From an uncultured Bacteroidales bacterium (GTDB lineage: Bacteria > Bacteroidota > Bacteroidia > Bacteroidales > Muribaculaceae), in contig CADCFN010000012.1 of the NCBI GenBank assembly GCA_902800715.1, forward strand, positions 47,474 through 111,473: a DNA stretch of 64,000 nt, in the 5' to 3' direction. The stretch's first letter is position 1, and every line of letters begins with the position of its first letter. This document shows positions 19,931 through 28,552 of this stretch, piece after piece. Position numbers and translations under genes: made by a program. Below the pieces are notes generated by a model, which worked only from the letters and a program-made list of their open reading frames with translations, did not search any database and was not told the DNA's origin.

Positions 19931-19974
19931 TTAATTTTGAGACCGTAAACAATGACGAATAATTATAACACAAT

Positions 19975-20277
19975 ATGGAGAAGAAAAAGGAACAAGGGAA
20001 GATGCCCGTTAGTGCACAGTTAAAGGCGTGCCGCGTGATTGGTATCGTGCTGATGGTGGCGGTCATCGCCTACCTGGTGTGGCCCGGCGACTTTGACCAC
20101 AAGGGCGTCGTGGGCTATGTGGACGACTGTTTCCTGTTCATGGTGGCCTTCACGTTCACCAAGGGCAGCTTTATGCGTCCCGAACGCCGCTACATCCGCC
20201 GCCAGCTCTACGCGCTGTCGTCACTGTTCGCCTTGCTTGCCCTGTGCTGGACCATCCTCATGGCCTTCACGAAATAA
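19975..20277 (+). CDS. small membrane protein, DUF1232-like
   Basis: A 100-aa protein with a basic N-terminus, two TM helices (residues ~20-36 and ~78-97) and a middle segment IAYLVWPGDFDHKGVVGYVDD that resembles the DUF1232 motif (Y-x-x-x-P-x-D...GYxDD). The Gly-Tyr-x-Asp-Asp block is kept; the second Pro typical of DUF1232 is missing, so the assignment is tentative. Function unknown. It lies between the radical SAM operon and the convergent acyltransferase gene. Confidence 0.65.
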   Translation: MEKKKEQGKMPVSAQLKACRVIGIVLMVAVIAYLVWPGDFDHKGVVGYVDDCFLFMVAFTFTKGSFMRPERRYIRRQLYALSSLFALLALCWTILMAFTK

Positions 20278-20364
20278 TCTATCTGCCCCCCAGTGGCCTA
20301 CACGAAAATGTGTACAGAAATGTGCACACACAAAGAACAACTTTCACAACACTCTTTTGACAAC

Positions 20365-20391
20365 GGACGACCTTTCCTTATCTGGTCGTCC
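20365..20391. terminator. GGACGACC hairpin between convergent genes
   Basis: 8-bp arms GGACGACC / GGTCGTCC with an 11-nt loop. It touches the stop codon of the minus-strand acyltransferase and could stop transcription from both sides. Confidence 0.55.
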
Positions 20392-21509
20392 TAGCTATTT
20401 ATACTGCTTGCTTTCCTGAAATAGCGGCGCACAGGGCAGTCGTAGAAGCGCCAGCAGAGCCATGCCAGCAGGATGCAAGCCGCGGGCAGTGCAATGGCAA
20501 CGTGCCACACGTCATTCATCCTGGCAATGGGCACGAGATTGCCGTCAAAGCCGATGTGGGCATAGAAGAGATACATCAAGGGATAATGGACGGCATAGAG
20601 CGGATAACTCAGTTCTCCCAGGAAATGGCTCACACGGCGCGTGATGCCACCAACTGCCAACTGTGAAGCTCCCAGCCACACAAGGCACGGGAACACCAGA
20701 ATGACGCACAAGGCGTCATACAAGCCATTCTGCCATGGCTGCAAGTCGCCAAACATGAGCGGCAGGCATCCCACCCAAAAAATGATGACAGCACATAACC
20801 CAAAAGTCCCCCCAACTCCTTTCAGCGGGCGGAACACCCGTGCCATGAGCATACCCATCGTGTAAGGGAACAGCATGCGTACCAGTCCTGTCCACAGGCC
20901 TCCGTCATCCATCGACCATCCCACGCCCAGATATCCATCTCCAACTGCAATATAAGCCAAATACGAGCCCGACACAGTTGCCAACACAGCCAGCCACCTC
21001 GTTGGCAAGCGGCGCAGCAGCAACGCGTAGAGTATATTGCCGATGTATTCAAAGAAGAGCGACCACGTTGGACCATTCAAGGGAAACAATTCGCCATTGC
21101 CGCGCACATCGGCCGCTGCTCCAGGCCATAAAGGCAACATCAGCATCCCCATCAGCATGGCGACCATCACCCACCCTACTGAAACGTGTGACCCGTCCCA
21201 ACGAACGCTGCCCTGCAAGAAAAAGCACAACGCTCCGATGAGGACTCCGATTACAACCATCGGATGCAGGCGAATGAGGCGGCGCTTGAAGAAGTTCCCT
21301 ATTGTGAGCCCCTCATTCCAGCGGCTGTCATAGGCATAGCCGATGACAAATCCCGAGAGCACAAAAAAGAAATCCACGGCAAGATAACCATGGGGAACAG
21401 GTGTCCAGTCAAAACACTCAAACACATGATACACAATCACCATCAGCGCTGCGACGCCGCGCAACCCGTCAAGGATATCATAATGGGGCTTGGACTGGAA
21501 TCGTTGCAT
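20391..21509 (-). CDS. acyltransferase 3 family membrane protein (OafA-like)
   Basis: A 372-aa integral membrane acyltransferase (Acyl_transf_3) with about ten TM helices. The N-terminal block YDILDGLRGVAALMVIVYHV carries the family's R-x(n)-H residues, and FFFVLSGFVIGYAYD follows. Members O-acetylate surface polysaccharides, LPS or peptidoglycan; the substrate cannot be told from sequence. It starts 24 bp after the universal stress protein gene ends and is probably co-transcribed with it. Confidence 0.9.
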   Translation of the reverse strand: MQRFQSKPHYDILDGLRGVAALMVIVYHVFECFDWTPVPHGYLAVDFFFVLSGFVIGYAYDSRWNEGLTIGNFFKRRLIRLHPMVVIGVLIGALCFFLQGSVRWDGSHVSVGWVMVAMLMGMLMLPLWPGAAADVRGNGELFPLNGPTWSLFFEYIGNILYALLLRRLPTRWLAVLATVSGSYLAYIAVGDGYLGVGWSMDDGGLWTGLVRMLFPYTMGMLMARVFRPLKGVGGTFGLCAVIIFWVGCLPLMFGDLQPWQNGLYDALCVILVFPCLVWLGASQLAVGGITRRVSHFLGELSYPLYAVHYPLMYLFYAHIGFDGNLVPIARMNDVWHVAIALPAACILLAWLCWRFYDCPVRRYFRKASSINS

Positions 21510-21533
21510 GGGGAGTCCAAACGGAATAACGCA

Positions 21534-22643
21534 TTACACGGGCACGACAAGCATGGGCGTGTCGGTCTGGAACAGGACGCGGTGGGCAATGCTGGGGTTG
21601 AACAGGCGCGAGAAGATGCTCGATTTCTTGTTGGGGACAGCGATGAGCTGGATATTCTCGTCCTTGGCAAATTGGGCAAAGCTGTCCATGAAGGTCTTGG
21701 CTGCAATGCGCTTGGTCTTGAAGGTACACTCGGGGTAATGCTCACGGCAGTACTTCACCAGTTGCTGCAACGACTGGTCCACCAGTCGGCGCTCCTTCTT
21801 ATCGACCACGGGGATAATGGTAATCTCCACACCGCGCATATTGAACAAACGCGCGAAGCGGTCAAACGAAATCAAATCCTGCTGGACAAGATTAGAGAAA
21901 AACGCCACATGGGTGATGTCGGTCAAACCAACATCGGGCATACCGATGGGCACGGTGAAAATGGGGAACTTGCAGGCATCCATCACCTCGCCCGCCACAC
22001 TGCCGATGAGGTTCTGACGACGGCGGTTGGTACCACTGGTACCCATCACGATAAGCGCCACGTCATACTTGCGCGCATAATGCAGAATCTGTTCCTCGGG
22101 GATGCCCTCGGTCACCTTGGTCTCGATTTTCACCTTAGGCAACTCGCCGGCAGCGATTTTCTCCTTGAGCATCTGCTCAAACTCGTCCATGCGTTGGCGA
22201 GCGTTCTTCTTGATGTTCTTGAAATCATCCTCGGGACTTTCATAGCGGTCACTACCGAACGGCAATGACATCGTGTGGCGCTCATTGATATAACTGTGCA
22301 ACAAAACAACACGCCCACGGCTGCGACGGGCATACTCCATTCCCAGCTTCACCGACTTGAGGGAGTATTTGCCAAAGTCCACAGGCAACAGCACGCAGCG
22401 CTGGTCACTACTCGATGTCTCGGGTGACTCGATAATCTGGAGTGCCAACGGCAGGTCACGCTCACGGATGCGCACCCTCACGCCCGAGCCAAGCACCTTC
22501 TCGTCGAGATTGACATTGTGCAGTTTCACCTCAATGCCTTCTTCCTCAAGGGTGTTCTTTAAGTCCACCGCTCGGTCAAACGTGTGGATGGCGACGGTAA
22601 TTAATCGGTTGGGATCGTTGTTGTTATTCTTGTTGCAGTCCAT
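21534..22643 (-). CDS. universal stress protein (UspA family), two-domain
   Basis: A 369-aa protein. An N-terminal ~80-residue domain (VAIHTFDRAVDLKNTLEEEG) resembles a small regulatory alpha/beta unit. A UspA domain follows (CVLLPVDFGKYSLKSVKLGM from ~83) with the ATP-binding pattern VMGTSGTNRRRQNLIGSVA near 217. A second, degenerate Usp-like domain fills the C-terminus (THVAFFSNLVQQDLISFDRF; ending VLFQTDTPMLVVPV) and lacks the G-x2-G-x9-G motif. Cytoplasmic; role in stress survival inferred from the family. Heptad repeats precede the gene. Confidence 0.88.
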   Translation of the reverse strand: MDCNKNNNNDPNRLITVAIHTFDRAVDLKNTLEEEGIEVKLHNVNLDEKVLGSGVRVRIRERDLPLALQIIESPETSSSDQRCVLLPVDFGKYSLKSVKLGMEYARRSRGRVVLLHSYINERHTMSLPFGSDRYESPEDDFKNIKKNARQRMDEFEQMLKEKIAAGELPKVKIETKVTEGIPEEQILHYARKYDVALIVMGTSGTNRRRQNLIGSVAGEVMDACKFPIFTVPIGMPDVGLTDITHVAFFSNLVQQDLISFDRFARLFNMRGVEITIIPVVDKKERRLVDQSLQQLVKYCREHYPECTFKTKRIAAKTFMDSFAQFAKDENIQLIAVPNKKSSIFSRLFNPSIAHRVLFQTDTPMLVVPV

Positions 22644-22646
22644 AGG

Positions 22647-22736
22647 GGGAAATTAGGAATTAGGAGTGAGGAATTAGGAATTAAAGTTATGACTGATGCC
22701 AACAACTATTAACTTTTAACTGTTAACTATTAACTT
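22647..22736. repeat. TTAGGAATTAGGA and TTAACTATTAAC repeats
   Basis: Two different short tandem repeats back to back, between the Usp gene and the small DNA-binding protein gene. Confidence 0.6.
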
Positions 22737-22990
22737 TTAGTGCCCGCTTTCTCGAGAATCTCGAGAGCCATATCCAGAATCTGGGGGTCGTCAAGCACGA
22801 CAAGACCGCCGTCGGGGCCAGGCTCCAAATGGAAGCCCATATTGGTCCCCAACTCATAATTTGACCCGCCAAAATAGTTGCGCACCGACTGAACCGGCAG
22901 GTTGAGTTTGTCGGCGATAGCATGGATGGAGCCTTCGGGCAGACGATTTTTGATGCGTCTCAGTTCGTTGAATGTGATGGTTCTCGACAT
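22730..22990 (-). CDS. small conserved DNA-binding protein (HTH-like)
   Basis: An 86-aa protein. The N-terminal segment MSRTITFNELRRIKNRLPEG and IHAIADKLNLPVQSVRNYFGG look like a helix-turn-helix resembling a Cro/FIS fold; the acidic tail (DDPQILDMALEILEKAG) is also typical of this Bacteroidota family. Probably a nucleoid-associated or regulatory protein. ATG 22990 is chosen because it follows a perfect promoter by about 55 bp; the longer frame from 23047 would begin inside the -7 box. Confidence 0.8.
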   Translation of the reverse strand: MSRTITFNELRRIKNRLPEGSIHAIADKLNLPVQSVRNYFGGSNYELGTNMGFHLEPGPDGGLVVLDDPQILDMALEILEKAGTKS

Positions 22991-23044
22991 AATCGATTCT
23001 TTATGTTTGATGAGTGAAAATTGCAGTATATCAGTAATTTTCCC

Positions 23045-23075
23045 CAAAGATACGACAATTTATCCAATTCACAAA
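23045..23075 (-). promoter_or_regulatory. promoter TTTG-N19-TATCTTTG (minus)
   Basis: -7 at 23045-23052 and -33 at 23072-23075 on the minus strand, perfect spacing, serving the small DNA-binding protein gene. Confidence 0.85.
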
Positions 23076-23186
23076 AATAATCCCAACAAAACCTGTTAAT
23101 CACAGCAAATTGCGCCCTTTCCAGAACAATGGAAACGTAGTGCCTGTATCACTTAACAAGACACAGTTAAAACTATTGAAAAGAAA

Positions 23187-23849
23187 TCAAAGGGTTTGGA
23201 TGAGGGCGGCAGTGAGGAGACCGAGGATGGTAATGGCTACCGATGAGGCCATAATGGTCGCGTCAGGGCGGGTGTAGTGGCCCTGGGGGAGGCGCCAACG
23301 GTGCTGTATCCAACGCATCAGGCACCACAATAGCCAGCCGGCGAGCACGCCCACGACGATGCCGCCCATAATATCGCCAGGATAGTGGACTCCCAAATAG
23401 ACGCGGCTATAACACTGCAGCAACGCCCATGTGAACAATGAGCAGGTTACCAACCGATGACGCATGACAAAGGACAGGAGCGTGGCAACCGCAAAGAAGT
23501 TGGCTGCATGGCTCGACACGAAGCCGTACATGCCACCACGATAGCCGTTGATGACGTGGACCATATTGTCGAGCGAGGGGTCATGGGTGGGACGCAGGCG
23601 CTCCACTAGATGCTTGATGAGTCCCGACGACACCTGGTCAGCTACCAGCACGGTAAATGCCAGCATCACCAGCATGAGCAAGGCATGACGACGGTTCTGA
23701 TGCAACAATATCCACACGAGTGCCAACAATAGCAGTGCAGATGACCACTTGGCAGACACCATCCACCAGAAAGCATCCTGGAACATGTCATGCAGGCCGT
23801 TCACTGCCAGCAGCGCATCAGTATCAATGTCATTCAAATACTCTAGCAT
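23187..23849 (-). CDS. PAP2-family membrane phosphatase
   Basis: A 220-aa type-2 phosphatidic acid phosphatase with five to six TM helices. Catalytic motifs: KHLVERLRPTHDP (K-x6-RP), GFVSSHAANFFAVAT (PSGH equivalent, here SSH) and CYSRVYLGVHYPGDIMGG (SR-x5-H-x3-D). It dephosphorylates lipid phosphates such as undecaprenyl-PP, phosphatidic acid or PGP. It is the gene after batE with an 87-bp gap filled by heptad repeats; membership in the Bat operon is possible but not shown. Confidence 0.92.
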   Translation of the reverse strand: MLEYLNDIDTDALLAVNGLHDMFQDAFWWMVSAKWSSALLLLALVWILLHQNRRHALLMLVMLAFTVLVADQVSSGLIKHLVERLRPTHDPSLDNMVHVINGYRGGMYGFVSSHAANFFAVATLLSFVMRHRLVTCSLFTWALLQCYSRVYLGVHYPGDIMGGIVVGVLAGWLLWCLMRWIQHRWRLPQGHYTRPDATIMASSVAITILGLLTAALIQTL

Positions 23850-23879
23850 CAGTTTCTAGTTTTTTGTGCCTTGCTATAA

Positions 23880-23935
23880 CTCCTCTAAACTCTAAACCCT
23901 AAACTCTAAACTTCCATTGCGCAATAGCGCAATGG
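23880..23935. repeat. CTAAACT heptads plus CCATTGCGC palindrome
   Basis: Heptads at 23880-23910, then a hairpin CCATTGCGC-aata-GCGCAATGG (23914-23935) just past the batE stop codon. Confidence 0.65.
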
Positions 23936-23936
23936 A

Positions 23937-24710
23937 CTAAATTACCTCTACGTCCTTGGCACTGAGCCATGCCTTGTGACCGCCCGCAGTAGAAACCTGT
24001 AACCACTTGCTGCCATTGGCGCTGTCGGTAATGGTATCGACAATCTCTACTCGGGTGCCTTGTCGCAGCTGGAAAGCTTCATGCTCCTTGTCACGAGGCT
24101 CGCGAGGTGCCTTGCTCAAAGTCACAGTTTCAGGCATGATGATTGCGCCGTTACCGGCAGTAGCCTTGTTATAAACATGGAAGGCAGCCAGATTGGCAAG
24201 GATGCATGCCACAATCAGCATTGCTCCACCAAAGAAGCCTATCTTCCTCATCAGCACATTATCCATAAACATATAGATTGCCACACCCGCCAGGAACAGC
24301 AAGAAGGTGATGATGGCAATGATTGCCCATGTGTTGCTCGAGAAACGGCTCACCGTCTGATCAACCCAGTTGCTGAACCACGAGTCGCCCGCATCGTCGG
24401 GTAACTGCATCTTGCCGCGAACGAACTCCAGGTTAAACCTCGCATCACTGTTAGACGGATCAAGCAGCAGCGCGCGCTCATAGAAGAGCACAGCATGCAC
24501 GTTGTCCTTGAGGCGGTAATAGGTGTCGCCGATGTTGCAATACAACGCCGACGAAACGCCAGTCTTTTCAGCCTCCTGCAGGTAGAGCTTCAGCGCCTCA
24601 TTATAGAGTTCCTGCTTGTAAGCTTGGTTAGCACGGTCGATGTTGGCATTATTTGCCAGCATAGGCAACGCCAACACAGCTAACATTATGGTGATGATGA
24701 CTTGTTTCAT
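23937..24710 (-). CDS. batE: BatE: TPR and SH3-like membrane protein
   Basis: A 257-aa protein and the last gene of the Bat cluster. Signal/anchor at the N-terminus, TPR repeats at ~25-100 (RANQAYKQELYNEALKLYLQ; YCNIGDTYYRLKDNVHAVLF), two TM helices (~135-185) and a C-terminal bacterial SH3-like domain (FQLRQGTRVEIVDTITDSAN, ending GGHKAWLSAKDVEVI). This matches BatE of Bacteroides, linked to aerotolerance and cell-envelope stress, with unknown biochemistry. Separated from batD by 31 bp. Confidence 0.88.
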   Translation of the reverse strand: MKQVIITIMLAVLALPMLANNANIDRANQAYKQELYNEALKLYLQEAEKTGVSSALYCNIGDTYYRLKDNVHAVLFYERALLLDPSNSDARFNLEFVRGKMQLPDDAGDSWFSNWVDQTVSRFSSNTWAIIAIITFLLFLAGVAIYMFMDNVLMRKIGFFGGAMLIVACILANLAAFHVYNKATAGNGAIIMPETVTLSKAPREPRDKEHEAFQLRQGTRVEIVDTITDSANGSKWLQVSTAGGHKAWLSAKDVEVI

Positions 24711-24741
24711 TTTTTCAGTTGTCAGTCGTCAGTTTTTAGTT

Positions 24742-26559
24742 TTAACTTCTCACTTTTCTTTTCACGCTTTCCAATCGGTCAATAACGCCTGCTGCCTCGT
24801 CGAGCACAGCGTTCATGTCTCCCGAAGCCAGTTCAGGAGCATACTGTGCAAACTCGCACTTGTCGATGAGAGCAATCGACTCTTGGCGCAGTTGCTCGTC
24901 GATGCCATACTGCTCCAGCTCGGCATTGATGTTGTCCTTGCTCAGCTCGCTTACGGGAATCGACAGTTTGTCGCTCATGTAGCCCCACAGGGCACTCAGC
25001 ATCTCGGCATAGAAGCCACTGCGGTCACCACGCGAAGCGAAGCCACGGGCGGCTTTGAGACGTCGCTGTGCCACCTTGCTGGCTCGCTTGGAGCGCATGC
25101 GGCGCACATCGGCGCGTTCTTTCAACTGTTTGCGGTAATACAGCAACAGAGCCACCAGCGCCATGAACGGCAACAGGAACCACAACCAGTAAGTCCAACT
25201 GTCCACGATATAGCCATGTGACTTTTTCAAGCCCAGGTCACCCCCCTTGATAGGACGGATGTCCATGTTCTTCATGCGGTAGTGGTTACTGGGCTGTCCC
25301 TCGCCCTTGGCAACGGTGAGGTGGCGCGCGGGCACGTCTACGGTAACATATTTGCCTGCGTCAGGATCAAAATAAGAAAACTCGCTCGCAGGGATATCAA
25401 ACTCGCCTGCATATTGCGGGATAAAGGTGTAGTCCATCACAACCTTGCCGCTCATGTCACCGGCACCGTCATTGACTTGAACGTCGGTTTTGGGGTCATA
25501 GACATCAAACTGGTCGGGGAATTTGACCTCGGGGGCCTTGATATACTTGATGTTGCCTGTACCGCTGACGATGTAGCGGTAGGTAGCGGCGCTGTAGGTC
25601 TTGAGGCCGGTAGCGGGTTTGAGGTCGGTGGTGACGTTGAAGTGGCCCACAGCACCCGTAAACGAGGCGGGCTTGGGGTCAGGCAACGGCAGAATGTGGA
25701 CTGTGGCCTTGTTGCTGGTCACCTTCAAGTTCTTCTCGACGGGCTTAGAGATGGAGCCGAAAATGCTGCGGAACGTGTCGAACTGGACCACACTCACGTC
25801 ATAGTTACCTGATGTGATGGTAAGGTTGCCACTCTGCTGCGGATACAGGATGCACTGCTTGAGGATGGCTGTCATGTAGCGTTCTCCGTTCAAGGTCTCG
25901 ACCTTGTTCAAGGCGGGCTGAACGGGAATCTCCTCAATCAAGAAACCATCGAACGAAGGCTGGATAGTGGGCATGAACTGCGAAATCTGGTACTTGGTGT
26001 ACAATTTGATGGTACACACGACAGCTTGCTGTTCATAGACACGCGGCTTGGACATCTCGATGCGCACAAACAGGTCCTTGCTGCTCACCGCCTTGTCGGC
26101 AGTCTGCGTCATGGGGTCACTGTAGGGCGTGGGGGCTCCAGGTGTGGTCTGCTGCTGCGACTGGGTGTTGGCATGACTGCCCGATGGCAGCACCTCGATG
26201 GTGAAAGCCTTGGTCGCCATGCGCTTACCACCCACAACAATCGATGCGGCACCAATGTGGCACTTGCCCGTAGCGGTAGCCTTATAAATCATGGTGTACT
26301 CCTCGCTAGTGCTACTGCTCGACTTGCCGTTCACCCACGATGAACTGTAGCTGTGCGACACGCTGGGACCGTAGATAAGTTTGGCCCCCGTCACCTCGGG
26401 AGGTGTGAAACTGCTACCCTCACCGTTGTTGAGCACAAATGTGACGTTGAACTTGTTGCCCTCGACAACCTGGCGCGGCGCCTCGACTGTAAACGATGCC
26501 GCTTGTACTGCCATCACGGTCGTCAAGAGCAGGATTGCTATGTTGATGATTCGCTTCAT
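24742..26559 (-). CDS. batD: BatD: oxygen-tolerance membrane protein
   Basis: A 605-aa protein of the BatD (oxygen tolerance) family. Sec signal peptide, then an extended series of periplasmic beta-sandwich domains (QVVEGNKFNVTFVLNNGEG near 30; PRVYEQQAVVCTIKLYTKY near 175), one TM helix near residue 455 (WTYWLWFLLPFMALVALLLY) and a basic cytoplasmic tail with helical bundle. Function is unproven; loss reduces aerobic growth in Bacteroides. It lies between batC and batE in the usual order. Confidence 0.9.
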   Translation of the reverse strand: MKRIINIAILLLTTVMAVQAASFTVEAPRQVVEGNKFNVTFVLNNGEGSSFTPPEVTGAKLIYGPSVSHSYSSSWVNGKSSSSTSEEYTMIYKATATGKCHIGAASIVVGGKRMATKAFTIEVLPSGSHANTQSQQQTTPGAPTPYSDPMTQTADKAVSSKDLFVRIEMSKPRVYEQQAVVCTIKLYTKYQISQFMPTIQPSFDGFLIEEIPVQPALNKVETLNGERYMTAILKQCILYPQQSGNLTITSGNYDVSVVQFDTFRSIFGSISKPVEKNLKVTSNKATVHILPLPDPKPASFTGAVGHFNVTTDLKPATGLKTYSAATYRYIVSGTGNIKYIKAPEVKFPDQFDVYDPKTDVQVNDGAGDMSGKVVMDYTFIPQYAGEFDIPASEFSYFDPDAGKYVTVDVPARHLTVAKGEGQPSNHYRMKNMDIRPIKGGDLGLKKSHGYIVDSWTYWLWFLLPFMALVALLLYYRKQLKERADVRRMRSKRASKVAQRRLKAARGFASRGDRSGFYAEMLSALWGYMSDKLSIPVSELSKDNINAELEQYGIDEQLRQESIALIDKCEFAQYAPELASGDMNAVLDEAAGVIDRLESVKRKVRS

Positions 26560-26598
26560 TGATTTATATCAGTTGCCAGTTCTCACAGAGTATGATGA

Positions 26599-27426
26599 TT
26601 ACCACTTCTTGTTGGTGCGCTGACGCTCATGACGCTGTTGCTGAGCCTGCTGGGCGTTGATGCGCTGCTGTGTGGCACGCTCACGGTCCTGCATGGCCTT
26701 GAGCACCTGTTCGGCGTTCTGCTGGCTCATGCCGCCTTGCTGTTGCTGTTGTTTATCCTGATTCTGCTGATTCTGGTTTTGGTCTTGCTTGTCTTGGTTC
26801 TGGTCCTTATTCTGGTCTTTGTTCTGGTCTTTATTTTGATCCTTGTTCTGATCTTTGTTTTGGTCCTTGTTCTGGTCCTTATTGTCTTGATTCTTATCCT
26901 TGTTTTGGTCCTGTTGCTGCTTCTTGAGCTGGGCTAAGCGCAGGTTTTGGCGCGCCTGGTTGTCATTAGGATTGCAGCGCAGGGCATGTTTGTAGAACTC
27001 TATCGCCTTGCCATAGTCTTGACGGCCATAGGCTATATTGCCCAAGTCATAACTGGCTTTACCGCGCAGTTGCTTGTCCTGAGCGCCCTTGGCGAGGTTG
27101 GTCAGGATGCCCTCGGCCTGCTTCATCGGGTTCTTATCGTCATTTTCCTGTGAAGTGACGCTTCCCTGACGCATGAGTGCGGTAGCGAGGTTGAACTGTG
27201 CTTTCTCGCTAGCAGGATTGGCTTGCAAGGCCTTGCGGTACTCGACCTCGGCCTCGGCATAGCGTTTTTTCCCATATAGCTTGTTGCCGTTGCGCAGGCA
27301 CACACGCTCCTGCTTGGTCATCTTGGGTCCCTTGTCCCCAGCCTGTGCGGGCAGAGTGACACCCATTGCCATGACAGCAAGCAGCATTATTGCTACCAGA
27401 TGCTTATTTATCTTGTTGAGTCTCAT
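26599..27426 (-). CDS. batC: BatC: TPR protein with NKDQ repeat tail
   Basis: A 275-aa exported protein: signal peptide (LVAIMLLAVMAMGVTLPAQA), TPR region ~40-155 (NKLYGKKRYAEAEVEYRKAL; YDLGNIAYGRQDYGKAIEFY), then a low-complexity tail of about ten N-K-D-Q units followed by Gln-rich sequence. TPR plus charged tail is the BatC pattern. The start is ATG 27426, overlapping the batB stop region by 23 bp; the longer frame reads a Cys/Arg-rich shadow of batB. The tail is coded by near-identical 12-bp units, so its length is likely variable between strains. Confidence 0.88.
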   Translation of the reverse strand: MRLNKINKHLVAIMLLAVMAMGVTLPAQAGDKGPKMTKQERVCLRNGNKLYGKKRYAEAEVEYRKALQANPASEKAQFNLATALMRQGSVTSQENDDKNPMKQAEGILTNLAKGAQDKQLRGKASYDLGNIAYGRQDYGKAIEFYKHALRCNPNDNQARQNLRLAQLKKQQQDQNKDKNQDNKDQNKDQNKDQNKDQNKDQNKDQNKDQNQDKQDQNQNQQNQDKQQQQQGGMSQQNAEQVLKAMQDRERATQQRINAQQAQQQRHERQRTNKKW

Positions 27427-28480
27427 TGTTCTTCTTAACAGTATTCTCTTTCTTGTCCTTAGTAAAGAAATTGTACTTCTTGAGCCACGGATTCTTGCGT
27501 TCGAGCAGGAGCAGCAGCGCCAACAGCAACAACAGCGCCAGTGTAGCAAACACGGGGAATTGCTCGTCGTGCTGTGTATAGGTCACCGCTGCCAGGTCGC
27601 TCTTGGCGAGTTTGTCAAGCGTTTCCTGCAAGGTCGATACGGCATCAGATGCCGTTCCCGAGATATAGACACCTTTACCCGCATGGGCTATCTCCTGCGC
27701 CATCTTCTCGTTGAGATAGGTGGTCACGGGATTGCCGTTCTCGTCGGTCAGGTAGCCACCTTCCATGGGGATGGGAGCGCCATTGGTAGAGCCCACACCG
27801 ATGACATCGACCTGCACACCCAATTTGGCGGCCTCCTTGGCGGCCTCGACTGCATCGTCCTCAAAGTTCTCACCATCGGTGATGATGATGATGGCTTTCT
27901 GCGACTTCTTGCTTTGAGAGAAGCCATTAAGCGCCAGATTAATGGCTGCGCCGATTGCGGTGCCTTGTGTAGGCGCCATACTGGTGCTGATGCCATTCAG
28001 GAACAGCTTGGCCGATGCGGCGTCGCTGGTCATGGGCATCTGCATGTAGGCATTACCCGCGAACACGATAAGGCCCACCTTGTTATTGTCAAGACGGTCG
28101 ATGAGTTTCTGCAGTATCATCTTGGAGCGCTGCAAACGGCTCACATCCTGCGGGTTATCGGTGCTCGAAGCATTCATCGAGTTGGACACGTCAACAGCGA
28201 CCATTACCTCGATGCCATGGACCTGGGTTGTTGTCTTGCTGGAGCCGGCACGGGGACGGGCAAGCACCACGATGACCATCGTGAGCAACAGCAGTTCCAG
28301 TACAAGTCTAATCCAAGGCTTGTAGCGCGACACCTCGGGCATCAACGGCTCGATGGAAGCGCGCTTGCCATATCGCTGCAACCGCCGCTTGCGGTCATTG
28401 CGGTTCCACAGGAACAGCAGCACCAGTGCGGGCAGCAGGAGCAGCAGGTAGAAATATTGCGGATGAGCAAAATTGATCAT
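27404..28480 (-). CDS. batB: BatB: von Willebrand factor A membrane protein
   Basis: A 358-aa protein: two N-terminal TM helices (residues ~7-25 and ~55-73), a VWA domain (~90-290) with intact MIDAS motif DVSNSMNAS, TSDAASA and ITDGENFED, and a C-terminal TM helix (FATLALLLLLALLLLLE) with a basic tail. The VWA domain faces the periplasm and likely mediates Mg-dependent protein contact. Gene order and topology identify it as BatB. Confidence 0.93.
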   Translation of the reverse strand: MINFAHPQYFYLLLLLPALVLLFLWNRNDRKRRLQRYGKRASIEPLMPEVSRYKPWIRLVLELLLLTMVIVVLARPRAGSSKTTTQVHGIEVMVAVDVSNSMNASSTDNPQDVSRLQRSKMILQKLIDRLDNNKVGLIVFAGNAYMQMPMTSDAASAKLFLNGISTSMAPTQGTAIGAAINLALNGFSQSKKSQKAIIIITDGENFEDDAVEAAKEAAKLGVQVDVIGVGSTNGAPIPMEGGYLTDENGNPVTTYLNEKMAQEIAHAGKGVYISGTASDAVSTLQETLDKLAKSDLAAVTYTQHDEQFPVFATLALLLLLALLLLLERKNPWLKKYNFFTKDKKENTVKKNNETQQDK

Positions 28481-28483
28481 ATT

Positions 28484-28552
28484 CTAGTTGTCAGTTTCTA
28501 GTTGACAGTTGTCAGTTCTCGGTTGACTAAAAGCTAAGTGCTAAAAGCTAGT
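28484..28552. repeat. CAGTTGT/CTAGTTG repeats between batB and batA
   Basis: Copies of the AGTTGTC 7-mer (reverse of GACAACT) inside the operon, showing that these repeats also occur in transcribed spacers. Confidence 0.55.
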
